Positions 1 to 7,659 of a stretch of 64,000 nucleotides of DNA are shown here, one piece after another. Both the position numbers and the translations under genes were made by a program. The notes beneath the pieces are model-generated. The model was not told where the DNA came from, did no database searches, and saw nothing but the letters and a program-made list of their open reading frames with translations. This DNA is from JAKACA01 sp049510975 (GTDB taxonomy: Bacteria > Actinomycetota > Acidimicrobiia > Acidimicrobiales > Bog-793), in NCBI GenBank assembly GCA_049510975.1, contig JBEKYM010000005.1, forward strand, positions 57,566 to 121,565, in the 5' to 3' direction. Numbering within the stretch: position 1 is the stretch's first letter; every line of letters begins with the position of its first letter.

Positions 1-199
1 TCTGGGCGGCCGTGTTGAGCAGCCCACGCAGCAGCGGGTCGGCGCTGGAGGGGATCGTGCTCGACGTCGTCGTCGTTGTCGACGAAGTCGGCTTGCCGCC
101 TTTGCCTCCCTTGCCTTGTGACGCGAGAGCGGTCGCTTGACCACTCAGAGTGGCGATAATTACCGCCAAGATAACCAACAGCAGTTTCTTCTGGGTCAC
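1..199 (-). CDS. Secreted protein of unknown function, N-terminal part only
   Basis: Read on the minus strand from GTG at 199, this encodes MTQKKLLLVILAVIIATLSG followed by an Ala-rich signal peptide end, then a Gly/Lys-rich stretch and a Ser/Thr-rich linker. The gene runs off the left edge of the window. A GGAGAG ribosome binding site lies about 7 bases upstream of the GTG, which decides the start. The Thr-rich linker after the signal peptide suggests a cell-surface or exported protein whose folded domain lies outside the window. Nothing visible identifies a family. Confidence 0.6.
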   Translation of the reverse strand, partial: MTQKKLLLVILAVIIATLSGQATALASQGKGGKGGKPTSSTTTTTSSTIPSSADPLLRGLLNTAAQ

Positions 200-348
200 G
201 AGCTCACTCTCCAGCCGTCGCTCAGTGAGTAGTTCATCGGCCGATGCCCGCGGGCAATCAAGCGATTTCCGCAGGTCAGCCTACATGAGCTGCGAGTTCC
301 TACGATACGAGCGACGCAAACGAGGCTCGCCTGGGGTCGCTCAGGGCC

Positions 349-1428
349 TCAGGCGGCCCGCGATCCCCCTGGTGAGGCCACTGCGGCCCCCTGATTCTGT
401 TGGGCGACGGCCTGCAGTGTCCAACGGTAGAGGACGCCTACGACGTGACCGTCGTTCATGACGGCCAATTGGTGCCGCGGGAAGGCCGAGAACGCCTCGA
501 GGGCGGTCGGGTAGAGCGGCTGGGTGGCGTCGAGCACCGGCGCGGTGCGGTCACACGCCTCACCGACGGTCGCTCCCGGCCGGGCGACGAGATCCTCCAC
601 GGCTGCGATCCCCACGTAGCGATCGGCCTCCACGATGGGCACTGCCCGGCCCGGATAGGCCTGCAGCCAGGGGAGCAGTTGCTGGACGGTGACTTCGGCG
701 AGCACCGTCGTCGGGTCCTGAGCCATGACGTCGCCGACTCGCAAGCCGCTGAACGAGGCCTGCACGGTGGCCACCCGCCGTTCGCTGTTCGCCCCGAGGA
801 TCACGAACAAGCCGATGAACACGAGCCAGTAGTCGTACTCGAGGCCGAAGATGACCATGGCGACACCGAGCACCATCGCCACGGCTGCGGCGATCCGGGT
901 CGCCTTGAGGGGATCGCCGCGGCCCGCCAGGATCGCTCGCAGTACCCGGCCGCCGTCCATCGGCAGGGCGGGCAACAGGTTGAAGCCGCACAGGATGACG
1001 TTCATCCAGGCGAGGTTGGCCAGCAGCGACCCAGTGAGGAGCGAGGGCGGCCAGAGGCGACCGCCGCTCGCGAAGGCCGCCAGGCCGAGCAGGATGGCCA
1101 GCCCCAAGCTGGCCGCAGGCCCGGCAATGGCGATGTCCCGCTCGATTTTCGGCGACGCCGGCAAGCCGTTGATCTCCGACACCCCGCCGATCGGGAGCAG
1201 GATGATGTCGCGAACCGTGAGCCCGCGCCGGCGAGCCACCGCGCAGTGGGCGAGCTCGTGGATGGTCACGGCGGCGAACAGGGCGACGAGCCAGACGATG
1301 AGCGGCCAGATCTTCGACCAGGTGGTGTTCGTGTTGCCGAGGAACACGATCGCCACGAGAAACGAGAAGCTCCAGTGCACACGGATGGGCACACCCGCCA
1401 CGCGACCGATCTTGACCGATCCTCTCAT
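349..1428 (-). CDS. Site-2 protease family membrane metalloprotease with CBS domains
   Basis: Intramembrane zinc metalloprotease of the M50 family, 359 residues, likely cutting transmembrane substrates such as anti-sigma factors (family knowledge; substrate unknown). The first zinc motif HELAH is at residues 57-61 inside a hydrophobic segment. The second motif (NLLPALPMDGGR, Asp158) lies about 100 residues later in another membrane segment. At least four hydrophobic segments are visible. The last third (from about residue 230) looks like a CBS-domain pair, starting VGDVMAQDPTTV, common in the Rip3/FtsH-less M50 subgroup. The frame is open further upstream to 1878, but that part lies opposite pxpA, so ATG at 1428 is preferred; an AGGAGGGAG sequence precedes it. 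Confidence 0.85.
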   Translation of the reverse strand: MRGSVKIGRVAGVPIRVHWSFSFLVAIVFLGNTNTTWSKIWPLIVWLVALFAAVTIHELAHCAVARRRGLTVRDIILLPIGGVSEINGLPASPKIERDIAIAGPAASLGLAILLGLAAFASGGRLWPPSLLTGSLLANLAWMNVILCGFNLLPALPMDGGRVLRAILAGRGDPLKATRIAAAVAMVLGVAMVIFGLEYDYWLVFIGLFVILGANSERRVATVQASFSGLRVGDVMAQDPTTVLAEVTVQQLLPWLQAYPGRAVPIVEADRYVGIAAVEDLVARPGATVGEACDRTAPVLDATQPLYPTALEAFSAFPRHQLAVMNDGHVVGVLYRWTLQAVAQQNQGAAVASPGGSRAA

Positions 1429-1561
1429 GTCTGCGACGACTCCCTCCTGCCACGTTGGCCCCACTAGTTTGCCGCACAACCCTGTGAGCCGGCTGTGCAC
1501 CGCCTGAACGCCCGCTTCGACTCCGTCCCAGCCCGCGCCGCACAGCGGGCAGGATGGAGAC

Positions 1562-2317
1562 ATGACTTTGGCGTCGATCGACCTCAACGCCGATCTCGGC
1601 GAGACCGACAACGATCTCGACCTCATGGGGGTGCTGAGCAGTGCCAACATCGCCTGCGGCGGGCACGCCGGCGACACGAGGTCGATGACCGCCGCCGTCC
1701 AGGCTGCGATCGCTGCCGGCGTTCGGGTCGGGGCGCACCCGTCGTACGCGGATCGGGCGGGTTTTGGGCGGGTCGAGCTCGGGCTCGGGCCGGCCGAGAT
1801 CGCCGCTGCCGTCACCGAGCAGGTGGAAACGCTGGCCGCCGTCGCCGGCGCCGCCGGGATTGCGATCTCCCATCTCAAGCTGCACGGCGCCCTCTACCAC
1901 CGAGCGGCCATCGACACGGACTGTGCAGAAGCCATCCTCCGATCGCTGCAGGAGGCCGAGATCGGTCCCCTGGCCGTACTCGCCCCGCCCGGTGCCGTTC
2001 TCGCGGAGGCCGCCCGCCGGCGTGGGTGGACCGCCTTCGAGGAGGGTTTCTGCGACCGTGCCTACCGGGGCGACGGCTCGCTCGCCGATCGGTCTGAACC
2101 CGGTTCCGTGCTCGCCACGCCGGCGGAAGCCGCCGCTCAGGCCGTCGAGATCGCCGTCCTCGGCGGAGCCCACGCCACGGACGGATCCTGGGTGCCGCTC
2201 CGGCCGGCCTCGCTCTGCGTCCACGGCGACAGCCCCGGCGCCCTCCAGATCGCCACAGCCGTCCGGCAGGCCCTCGAGGACGCCGGGGTCGTCGTCGCTC
2301 CCTTCAGCGAGCCGTGA
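1562..2317 (+). CDS. pxpA: 5-oxoprolinase subunit A (LamB/YcsF family)
   Basis: Subunit of the ATP-dependent PxpABC 5-oxoprolinase, which turns the damage product 5-oxoproline back into glutamate in the cytoplasm. The 251-residue product has the full family length and hallmark motifs: DLNADLGE near residue 7, SSANIACGGHAGD near 30, GAHPSYADRAGFGR near 60 and HLKLHGALYH near 104. The stop codon overlaps the start of the next gene by 4 bases (GTGA), so the two are translationally coupled. The neighbour encodes the partner subunits, which supports the assignment over a lactam-utilisation label. Confidence 0.92.
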   Translation: MTLASIDLNADLGETDNDLDLMGVLSSANIACGGHAGDTRSMTAAVQAAIAAGVRVGAHPSYADRAGFGRVELGLGPAEIAAAVTEQVETLAAVAGAAGIAISHLKLHGALYHRAAIDTDCAEAILRSLQEAEIGPLAVLAPPGAVLAEAARRRGWTAFEEGFCDRAYRGDGSLADRSEPGSVLATPAEAAAQAVEIAVLGGAHATDGSWVPLRPASLCVHGDSPGALQIATAVRQALEDAGVVVAPFSEP

Positions 2318-3984
2318 GCCCGGGGGGCCCGGCCGGGCGGAGCGTCGCCGAGCTCGGTGAGACCGGCGGGCTCGTCTTCACCGCCGGCCATCTGGAGGCG
2401 CAGTCGCTCGCACAGGCGCTCCGGGCCGAGGCCGTGCCGGGAGTGCGCGACGTCGTGCCGGCGGCCGACAGCGTCGGGGTCTTCGTCGACACGGCGGTGG
2501 CTCGGGTCGCCGATGTCCTCGAGTTCGCCAGCAGGCTCGTCGCCCCGCCGCTGGCGGGCCGTGGCCGCCGGGTCGAGGTTCCCGTCGTGTTCGACGGGCC
2601 AGATCTGGGCGCCGTTGCCGAGTGCGCCGGCTTGAGCCCCGACGAGCTCGTCGTGCTGCTCGAGGAGGAGCCGCTTCGGGTCGGCTGGCTCGGGTTCATG
2701 CCCGGGTTTCCCTACCTCGTTCAGCTGCCTGCCGCCCTCGCCTCCATACCCCGGCTCGAGCGCCCACGAGCACGCGTGCCTGCCGGTGCCTTCGCCCTCG
2801 CCGGCGGCTGCGCCGGCATCTACCCCCAAGCCACGCCCGGAGGCTGGAACGTGCTGGGCACCACCGCTGTGAGACTGTTCGACGCCGCCCGCACCGACCC
2901 GGCGACGTTCGCACCGGGGGATCTCCTCCAGCTGAGATCCGTCGCCGCCCTCGGCGGCGAACCGACAGCGCCGCCACGGCCGGCGATCACGGCGCGGGGC
3001 GGGCGGCGCTGCAGCGTCGTGTCCGGCGGAGCCCTCAGCCTCGTCACGGACCTCGGTCGCGGCGGCGTCGGCCATCTCGGCGTCCCGCCGGCCGGGCCGG
3101 CGGACCCGTTGCGGCACCTCATCGCCAACCTCGCCGCCGGCAATGCCGGGACGTGCGCCGCCATCGAGGTCACGCTCTCCGGTCCGACGCTCCGCTTCGG
3201 CTGCGACGCCTTCGTCGCTCTCGTGGGGGATTGCAGCCTGTCCATCGACGGCCGGCTCATGCCGGCCTCGAGCGTGCAGCTCGTCGAGCGCGGTCAGAGC
3301 GTCTCGGTCGGCTCGGTGCGTGGCGGGCTGCGCGCCTACCTCGCCATCAGCGGCGGAATCGACAGCCCGGCGGTCCTCGGCAGCAAGTCCGCCGACGGCG
3401 CGTCAGGGCTCTGGCCGGGACCGCTGCGCCCGGGCGACGAGCTCGACCTGGGCATGCCCGGCCGGGCGAGGGGACGGTGGGTCGATCCGCCGGCGGGGCC
3501 GATGGTCCTGCCCGTGACACCCGGACCGGACGCCGGCGGAGCCGGAGCCTTTCGCCTCCAGGCTCTGTTGGAGTCGACCTTCGAGGTCGCCGCCGAGAGC
3601 AACCGGGTCGGCACCCGGCTGCGTCAGGCCGGCGGGGGCGCCGCGCTCGGCGGCGCGGGCGCGGGCGGGGCCGGCGGTGGGGCCGGTGGGCAAGCCGTCG
3701 CGGGCGGCGCCCGGCCCGTGGCCTCACGGGCGATGGTCGTCGGCGCCGTGCAGGTGCCGGCGGACGGTTGCCCGCTCGTGCTCGGTCCCGACCACGGAAC
3801 GGTCGGCGGGTACCCCGTGCTCGCCGTCGTCAGCCGCGACGGGCTCGAGCGCTGCGGGCAGCTCCGCCCCGGAACCCTCGTCCGCTTCGAGGTGGCGGAT
3901 CCGGTCGGGCTCGACACCGTCGCGAAGCGGGCCGCCGGCTCGCTCCGCGGCTGGATGTCGACCGAGCTCGGCACGAGCGGTTAG
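2314..3984 (+). CDS. 5-oxoprolinase subunits B and C fused (KipI-KipA)
   Basis: Single 556-residue chain joining PxpB (KipI-like, about residues 1-220) and PxpC (KipA-like, about 225-550), the other two subunits of 5-oxoprolinase. The KipI part shows GWLGFMPGFPYL near 128 and the P(A)GAFALAGG...YPQATPGGW region near 150-175. The KipA part shows LGVPPAGPADP near 250 and GDCSLSIDG near 303. The two are usually separate genes or fused in the same order. A Gly/Ala-rich insertion lies in the KipA half near residues 436-458 and is odd for a conserved enzyme; it may be a flexible loop. Start is GTG at 2314, overlapping the pxpA stop. Confidence 0.9.
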   Translation: MSPGGPAGRSVAELGETGGLVFTAGHLEAQSLAQALRAEAVPGVRDVVPAADSVGVFVDTAVARVADVLEFASRLVAPPLAGRGRRVEVPVVFDGPDLGAVAECAGLSPDELVVLLEEEPLRVGWLGFMPGFPYLVQLPAALASIPRLERPRARVPAGAFALAGGCAGIYPQATPGGWNVLGTTAVRLFDAARTDPATFAPGDLLQLRSVAALGGEPTAPPRPAITARGGRRCSVVSGGALSLVTDLGRGGVGHLGVPPAGPADPLRHLIANLAAGNAGTCAAIEVTLSGPTLRFGCDAFVALVGDCSLSIDGRLMPASSVQLVERGQSVSVGSVRGGLRAYLAISGGIDSPAVLGSKSADGASGLWPGPLRPGDELDLGMPGRARGRWVDPPAGPMVLPVTPGPDAGGAGAFRLQALLESTFEVAAESNRVGTRLRQAGGGAALGGAGAGGAGGGAGGQAVAGGARPVASRAMVVGAVQVPADGCPLVLGPDHGTVGGYPVLAVVSRDGLERCGQLRPGTLVRFEVADPVGLDTVAKRAAGSLRGWMSTELGTSG

Positions 3985-4051
3985 GCCGGCGGCCCACAAG
4001 GCAGCGGCAGCCCGGTCGGCGACTCGTGCGCGGACGAGGCATGATCGCACC

Positions 4052-4633
4052 ATGCCGACCACCGTCATCGAGCTCGAAGAACGGCCGACGCCGATCGACG
4101 GGCTGCGCATCGTCACGACAAAACAAGTCGAGGACGAGCGCGGCACCGTCCGCGAGATCTACCGGGACAGCGTCCTTCGTGCCGTCGGCGGCGGTTCGAT
4201 GGGCGCCAGCCGCCAGGTCAACCTCACGAGCTCTCGCCGGGGAACGATCCGCGGCCTGCACGGTGAGGACATGACCAAGCTCGTCGGCGTCGCCACCGGG
4301 CGAGCGCACGGCGCGTACCTGGACGCACGAGCCGGCTCGGCCACCTTCGGGACGTTGCTCACCGTCGACCTGCAGCCGGGCACGCAGGTGCTCGTGCCCC
4401 GCGGCGTCTGCAACGGCTTCCAGGCGCTCACCGACGGATGCCTGTACCTCTACTGCTTCGATGCCGAATGGGTGCCGGGCATGCCGGGGTTGGCCGTCAA
4501 CCCGCTCGACCCTGATCTCGCCATCGACTGGCCCCTCCCTATCGACCCGACCGACCGCTCCCTCATCTCGGAGAAGGACGTCTCGGCGCCGAACTTCGCC
4601 GAGCTCGGGCTCGCGCCGGACCCGGTGAGCTAG
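4052..4633 (+). CDS. dTDP-4-dehydrorhamnose 3,5-epimerase family protein
   Basis: Cupin-fold sugar-nucleotide epimerase (RmlC-like), 193 residues. Visible family features are the N-terminal DERGTVREIYRDS segment, the RGTIRGLHGED motif around residue 67 (RmlC has RGLHxQ), and VLVPRGVCNGFQALTDGCLYLYCFD at 110-134. RmlC normally feeds rhamnose synthesis, but no rmlA, rmlB or rmlD lies nearby, and the usual HxQ is changed to HGE. The substrate may therefore differ from dTDP-sugars. Start is the ATG at 4052; the frame is open upstream only as a shadow of the KipA region. Confidence 0.78.
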   Translation: MPTTVIELEERPTPIDGLRIVTTKQVEDERGTVREIYRDSVLRAVGGGSMGASRQVNLTSSRRGTIRGLHGEDMTKLVGVATGRAHGAYLDARAGSATFGTLLTVDLQPGTQVLVPRGVCNGFQALTDGCLYLYCFDAEWVPGMPGLAVNPLDPDLAIDWPLPIDPTDRSLISEKDVSAPNFAELGLAPDPVS

Positions 4634-4637
4634 CGCC

Positions 4638-4997
4638 ATGGCCCTCAACGTGCTCGGCACGGACCTCGAGCCCTGCAGTTTCGAACCGCTCACCGGCTTC
4701 TACCGGGACGGCTGTTGCAACACCGGCGGCGAGGACGCCGGAGTGCACACGGTCTGCACGCTCGTGACGGCGGAGTTTCTCGAATTCTCGAAAGCCGCCG
4801 GCAACGACCTCAGCACGCCGCACCCGGAGTGGGGCTTCGGCGGCCTCAAGCCCGGTGACCGCTGGTGCCTGTGTGCTGCTCGTTGGCAGGAGGCCTTCGA
4901 GGCCGGCATGGCGCCGCAGGTCGTGCTCGCCGCCACCCACCGGGCGACGCTCGAGTGGGTCAGTCTCGGCGATCTGCAGGCACACGCCGCTCCATGA
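4638..4997 (+). CDS. DUF2237 family protein
   Basis: 119-residue protein with the typical DUF2237 layout: NVLGTDLEPCS at the start, GFYRDGCCNTG near residue 23, GVHTVCTLVTAEFLEFSKAAGNDLSTP at 36-62, and PGDRWCLCAARWQEAF near 72. The conserved cysteines (Cys14, Cys26/27, Cys40, Cys77, Cys79) suggest metal or redox function, but the family has no established role. It begins 4 bases after the preceding epimerase gene and overlaps the following gene by 4 bases (ATGA), so all three are probably one transcript. Confidence 0.85.
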   Translation: MALNVLGTDLEPCSFEPLTGFYRDGCCNTGGEDAGVHTVCTLVTAEFLEFSKAAGNDLSTPHPEWGFGGLKPGDRWCLCAARWQEAFEAGMAPQVVLAATHRATLEWVSLGDLQAHAAP

Positions 4998-5845
4998 ACG
5001 GGCGGTCCGACCCCGCCGGCGAGGCCGGCCCGCCCCAGCGGTACGGGTGCCTGACGTTGACGACGGACTATGGGTTCGGGGCGGGTTTCGTCGGGGCGTT
5101 GCACGCCGTAGCGTTTCGGATCGCCCCGAGCGTGCAGGTGATCGACCTCGACCACGGCGTGCCCCCGCAGGACGTGCGCCTCGGGGCGCTTCGCCTGGAG
5201 CGGTTCATGCGCTTTGCTCCGCCCGGGGTCCACGTCGGCGTCGTCGACCCGGGCGTCGGCTCCGACCGGGGCGCCGTGGCGGTGGCCGCCGGCGCCCACG
5301 CCTTCGTGGGGCCCGACAACGGCTTGCTCCCGTGGGCGGCCGAGGCCGCCGGCGCTCCCCTGCGAGCCGTCCTGCTCGACCGCCCGCAGTTCTGGCTCGA
5401 GCACTCCTCGCGCACCTTCGACGGGCGCGACGTCTTCGTACCGGTGGCTGCTCACCTCGCGAGTGGCCGGCGGCTCGACGAGGTCGGGAGCGAGATCGAC
5501 CCTGCCGGCCTCGTGCGCCTCGCCAGGCCGACCGCACTCGTCGACGCGGGCACGGCCACCCTCGAGGTTCTGCAGGTCGACACGTTCGGCAACGTCCAGC
5601 TGAGCGGCGGCGAGACCATCGTCGAGGCGCTCGGCTTGCACGTCGGCGACGCGGTTCAGGTGCAGGCCGGCGGTCTGGCGCCGCTCGAGGCCCTCTACGG
5701 CGAAACGTTCGCGTCGGTCGCACGAGGGGGCACGGTCGTGCTCGTCGACAGCGACGGCTGCATCGCCGTGTCGGTCAACGGAGGTCGGGCGGACGTGCTC
5801 TTCGGGCCGTCGCCGCCGGCGGCCGTCAGCCTCCGCCGCGGCTGA
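4994..5845 (+). CDS. SAM hydrolase/adenosyltransferase (DUF62 family)
   Basis: 283-residue member of the fluorinase-like SAM hydroxide adenosyltransferase family, which splits S-adenosylmethionine with water to adenosine and methionine (family knowledge). Motifs seen: LTTDYGFGAGFVGALHAV near residue 20, VIDLDHGVPPQDV near 47, GVHVGVVDPGVGSDRG near 73, FVGPDNGLL near 97, and VLQVDTFGNVQLS near 190, matching the bound-nucleoside and oxyanion regions. The ATG overlaps the stop of the DUF2237 gene. Substitution for a fluorinase is unlikely because the fluorinase-specific loop is not apparent. Confidence 0.87.
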   Translation: MNGRSDPAGEAGPPQRYGCLTLTTDYGFGAGFVGALHAVAFRIAPSVQVIDLDHGVPPQDVRLGALRLERFMRFAPPGVHVGVVDPGVGSDRGAVAVAAGAHAFVGPDNGLLPWAAEAAGAPLRAVLLDRPQFWLEHSSRTFDGRDVFVPVAAHLASGRRLDEVGSEIDPAGLVRLARPTALVDAGTATLEVLQVDTFGNVQLSGGETIVEALGLHVGDAVQVQAGGLAPLEALYGETFASVARGGTVVLVDSDGCIAVSVNGGRADVLFGPSPPAAVSLRRG

Positions 5846-5860
5846 GAGGCCGCCGCCGGA

Positions 5861-6421
5861 TCAGGGAAGCAGCCGGGCGCCGCCGCCCTGCGGGATCGAG
5901 CCGGCAAACGTCACTCGGGTGGCGCCGCTCAGGCCGATGGCCGACCCGAGCCTGTGCCAAAACGCCGCCGAGTTCGCCGACCGCACCGAGAGAGCCCCGC
6001 GGACGGTCTCACAGCCCCACGGGTCGAGGGCAACGGCGGCAGAGGCTCGCCCGAGGGAGAAGTCGACGTTGTAGCCGATCCCGACGTCCACCGGGCAGCT
6101 GAAGAGGCCAGGAGGGAACCTCGGCAGGCCACAGATCAGCTGAGCCACTTGTCGGGCGGCCGGCCCCGAGACCGTGATGACCGGCGGGATGGAGAACTTC
6201 GGGTGGTTGGCCGGGAGCGACACGACCCGGCGCACGACCGCACCGGTGACCGAGCTGATCTCACCGCACAGCCCGGTGGCACTCGTCAGATGGCCCTGCA
6301 CGCTCGTGCTGTGAGGCGAGACCGGCGCTGCCAGCCGGGCCTGCCCGCCGGCGGCAATGGCGCCGAGGCCTACGCCGATGACCGCCAGAACTCCGGCGGT
6401 GAGGATGAGGAGGCTTCGCAT
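5861..6421 (-). CDS. Secreted hypothetical protein
   Basis: 186-residue protein with a clear signal peptide (MRSLLILTAGVLAVIGVGLG and an Ala/Gly-rich end near residue 30). The mature part has four cysteines that could form disulfides, in LCGEI, LICGL, FSCPV and WGCET. No family is recognised. It is convergent with the SAM hydrolase gene with only 15 bases between stops. No good ribosome binding site is visible in front of the ATG, so the start is uncertain, though the signal peptide supports it. Confidence 0.6.
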   Translation of the reverse strand: MRSLLILTAGVLAVIGVGLGAIAAGGQARLAAPVSPHSTSVQGHLTSATGLCGEISSVTGAVVRRVVSLPANHPKFSIPPVITVSGPAARQVAQLICGLPRFPPGLFSCPVDVGIGYNVDFSLGRASAAVALDPWGCETVRGALSVRSANSAAFWHRLGSAIGLSGATRVTFAGSIPQGGGARLLP

Positions 6422-6512
6422 GATGGCTTTGACGCCGGCGGGCCCGGATCGGTTCCCTGTGTCGGGCGACGGAGGTGGAGCGGGTGGTGTCGCAGCCGCA
6501 GCCCACGCATCC

Positions 6513-6902
6513 CTAGGTGATGTCGACGATGCGGCAGGGGATGTCGGCGTTCTCGTCGAGGTGGTAGCTGGCGCAGATGCGGTGGTAGCCGTCGGCGATG
6601 GTGAGCGGCACGCCGCGCTGGAGGCGGCCGCGGACGAGCAGGACCGGCGAGAGGCGGTTTCCTTGGTCGACCTTCGCCAGGTCGGAGGCCACGTGGGCGT
6701 TGTCCGGCGGGAGCAGGGCGAGCCCGCTCGCCCGCAGCAGGTCCTTCGCCTTCTTCGTCGTGCCGGTGGCGTGCCGGAGGGCGCCGGCGGTCGATCTCGC
6801 CGTGTCGGGGTCGACGAGCAGGCTCAGGTAGTCGACCGCCGCCGGGAAGTCGTGGTCGTCCGGCTCCGTCTTCCAGTGCTCCCTCGGGCTCTTGTCCATC
6901 AT
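6513..6902 (-). CDS. Small ParB-like-domain protein
   Basis: 129-residue cytoplasmic protein. The second half (LAKVDQGNRLSPVLLVRGRL, then TIADGYHRICASYHLDEN) resembles the ParB/sulfiredoxin N-terminal fold, in which a G(Y/E)HR motif marks the nucleotide site. No helix-turn-helix part follows, so it is not a partition protein. Function unknown. A G-rich run just before the two consecutive ATG codons may act as the ribosome binding site, so the start could be 3 bases downstream. Confidence 0.65.
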   Translation of the reverse strand: MMDKSPREHWKTEPDDHDFPAAVDYLSLLVDPDTARSTAGALRHATGTTKKAKDLLRASGLALLPPDNAHVASDLAKVDQGNRLSPVLLVRGRLQRGVPLTIADGYHRICASYHLDENADIPCRIVDIT

Positions 6903-6981
6903 CGCCCCCCCCTTTGGCCGGCCACTGAGGCCCTCTCGCGCCGGCGTCGCCTGAGCTTGTCACCCCAGGGGCCGGCGCCGG

Positions 6982-7043
6982 CGAACCGTGTGCACGAAGT
7001 GACCGCCCGGGGCATGTTGCGGTCACTCTGTGCACACGGTTCG
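6982..7043. repeat. Long inverted repeat between divergent genes
   Basis: Two 25-base arms (6982-7006 and 7019-7043) are reverse complements at 23 of 25 positions and are separated by 12 bases. The arms begin CGAACCGTGTGCAC and contain GTGACCGC next to the loop. Each arm holds a GTGCAC palindrome. The element lies in the 211-base gap between divergently transcribed genes. It may be a REP-like mobile palindrome, a large operator or a hairpin. Confidence 0.75.
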
Positions 7044-7113
7044 TGCCGGGCGCCCGCGCCCGGTCTGCTAGGCAGAGGTCGACCTGCCGACGCCCGAACT
7101 CTGGAGGCCGCCC

Positions 7114-7626
7114 ATGCGCGAAACCCCCACCGAGCTCACCGAGCTCCAGCAACTCCTCGACTCGTCGCACGCACGCTCGGGCCCGCACCTGCAGTCCATC
7201 ATCGAGGCAGGCCGGCGCACGCCATCGGCTGCCCAGGTCGTGGCCGAGCTCACCGGCATGAAGGTGCTCGTCGTCACGACGGTGAGCCCCTCTGGGCGCC
7301 CCCGCTCGAGCGCCGTCGACGGCCACTTCCTGCATGGGCATTGGACGTTCTCGACGAGCGGCGACGCCGTGAAGGCGGCCGACCTCGCCAGCCGGCCGGC
7401 GGTGAGCGCTGCCTACGTCGACGGCGAGCGTTTTGCCCTGTTCTCGCACGGTGACGCCGAGCTCGTGGCCGTGGGGCACCCCGATTACGCCGAGCTCGAG
7501 GCCTACCTGACCGAGTACTACGGCAGCTCCCCCACGACGTGGGGGCCGAGCATCGTCTACTACGCCGTCCGGCCGCGCTACATGGTCTCCTACGCGCCGG
7601 ACGCGGAGGCCTTGCCTGCAGGCTGA
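7114..7626 (+). CDS. Pyridoxamine 5'-phosphate oxidase family protein
   Basis: 170-residue flavin or F420-binding split-barrel protein. The core segment GMKVLVVTTVSPSGRPRSSAVDGHF (from about residue 48) and the later HWTFSTSGDAVKAADLASRPAVSAAYVDGE match the family's cofactor-binding beta strands. In actinomycetes such proteins often use F420H2 or bind heme; the sequence alone does not settle which. It stands alone between the long inverted repeat and a helicase gene. Confidence 0.8.
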   Translation: MRETPTELTELQQLLDSSHARSGPHLQSIIEAGRRTPSAAQVVAELTGMKVLVVTTVSPSGRPRSSAVDGHFLHGHWTFSTSGDAVKAADLASRPAVSAAYVDGERFALFSHGDAELVAVGHPDYAELEAYLTEYYGSSPTTWGPSIVYYAVRPRYMVSYAPDAEALPAG

Positions 7627-7659
7627 ACGCTGCCGGCCCGGTGCGCTAGCATCGAACGG

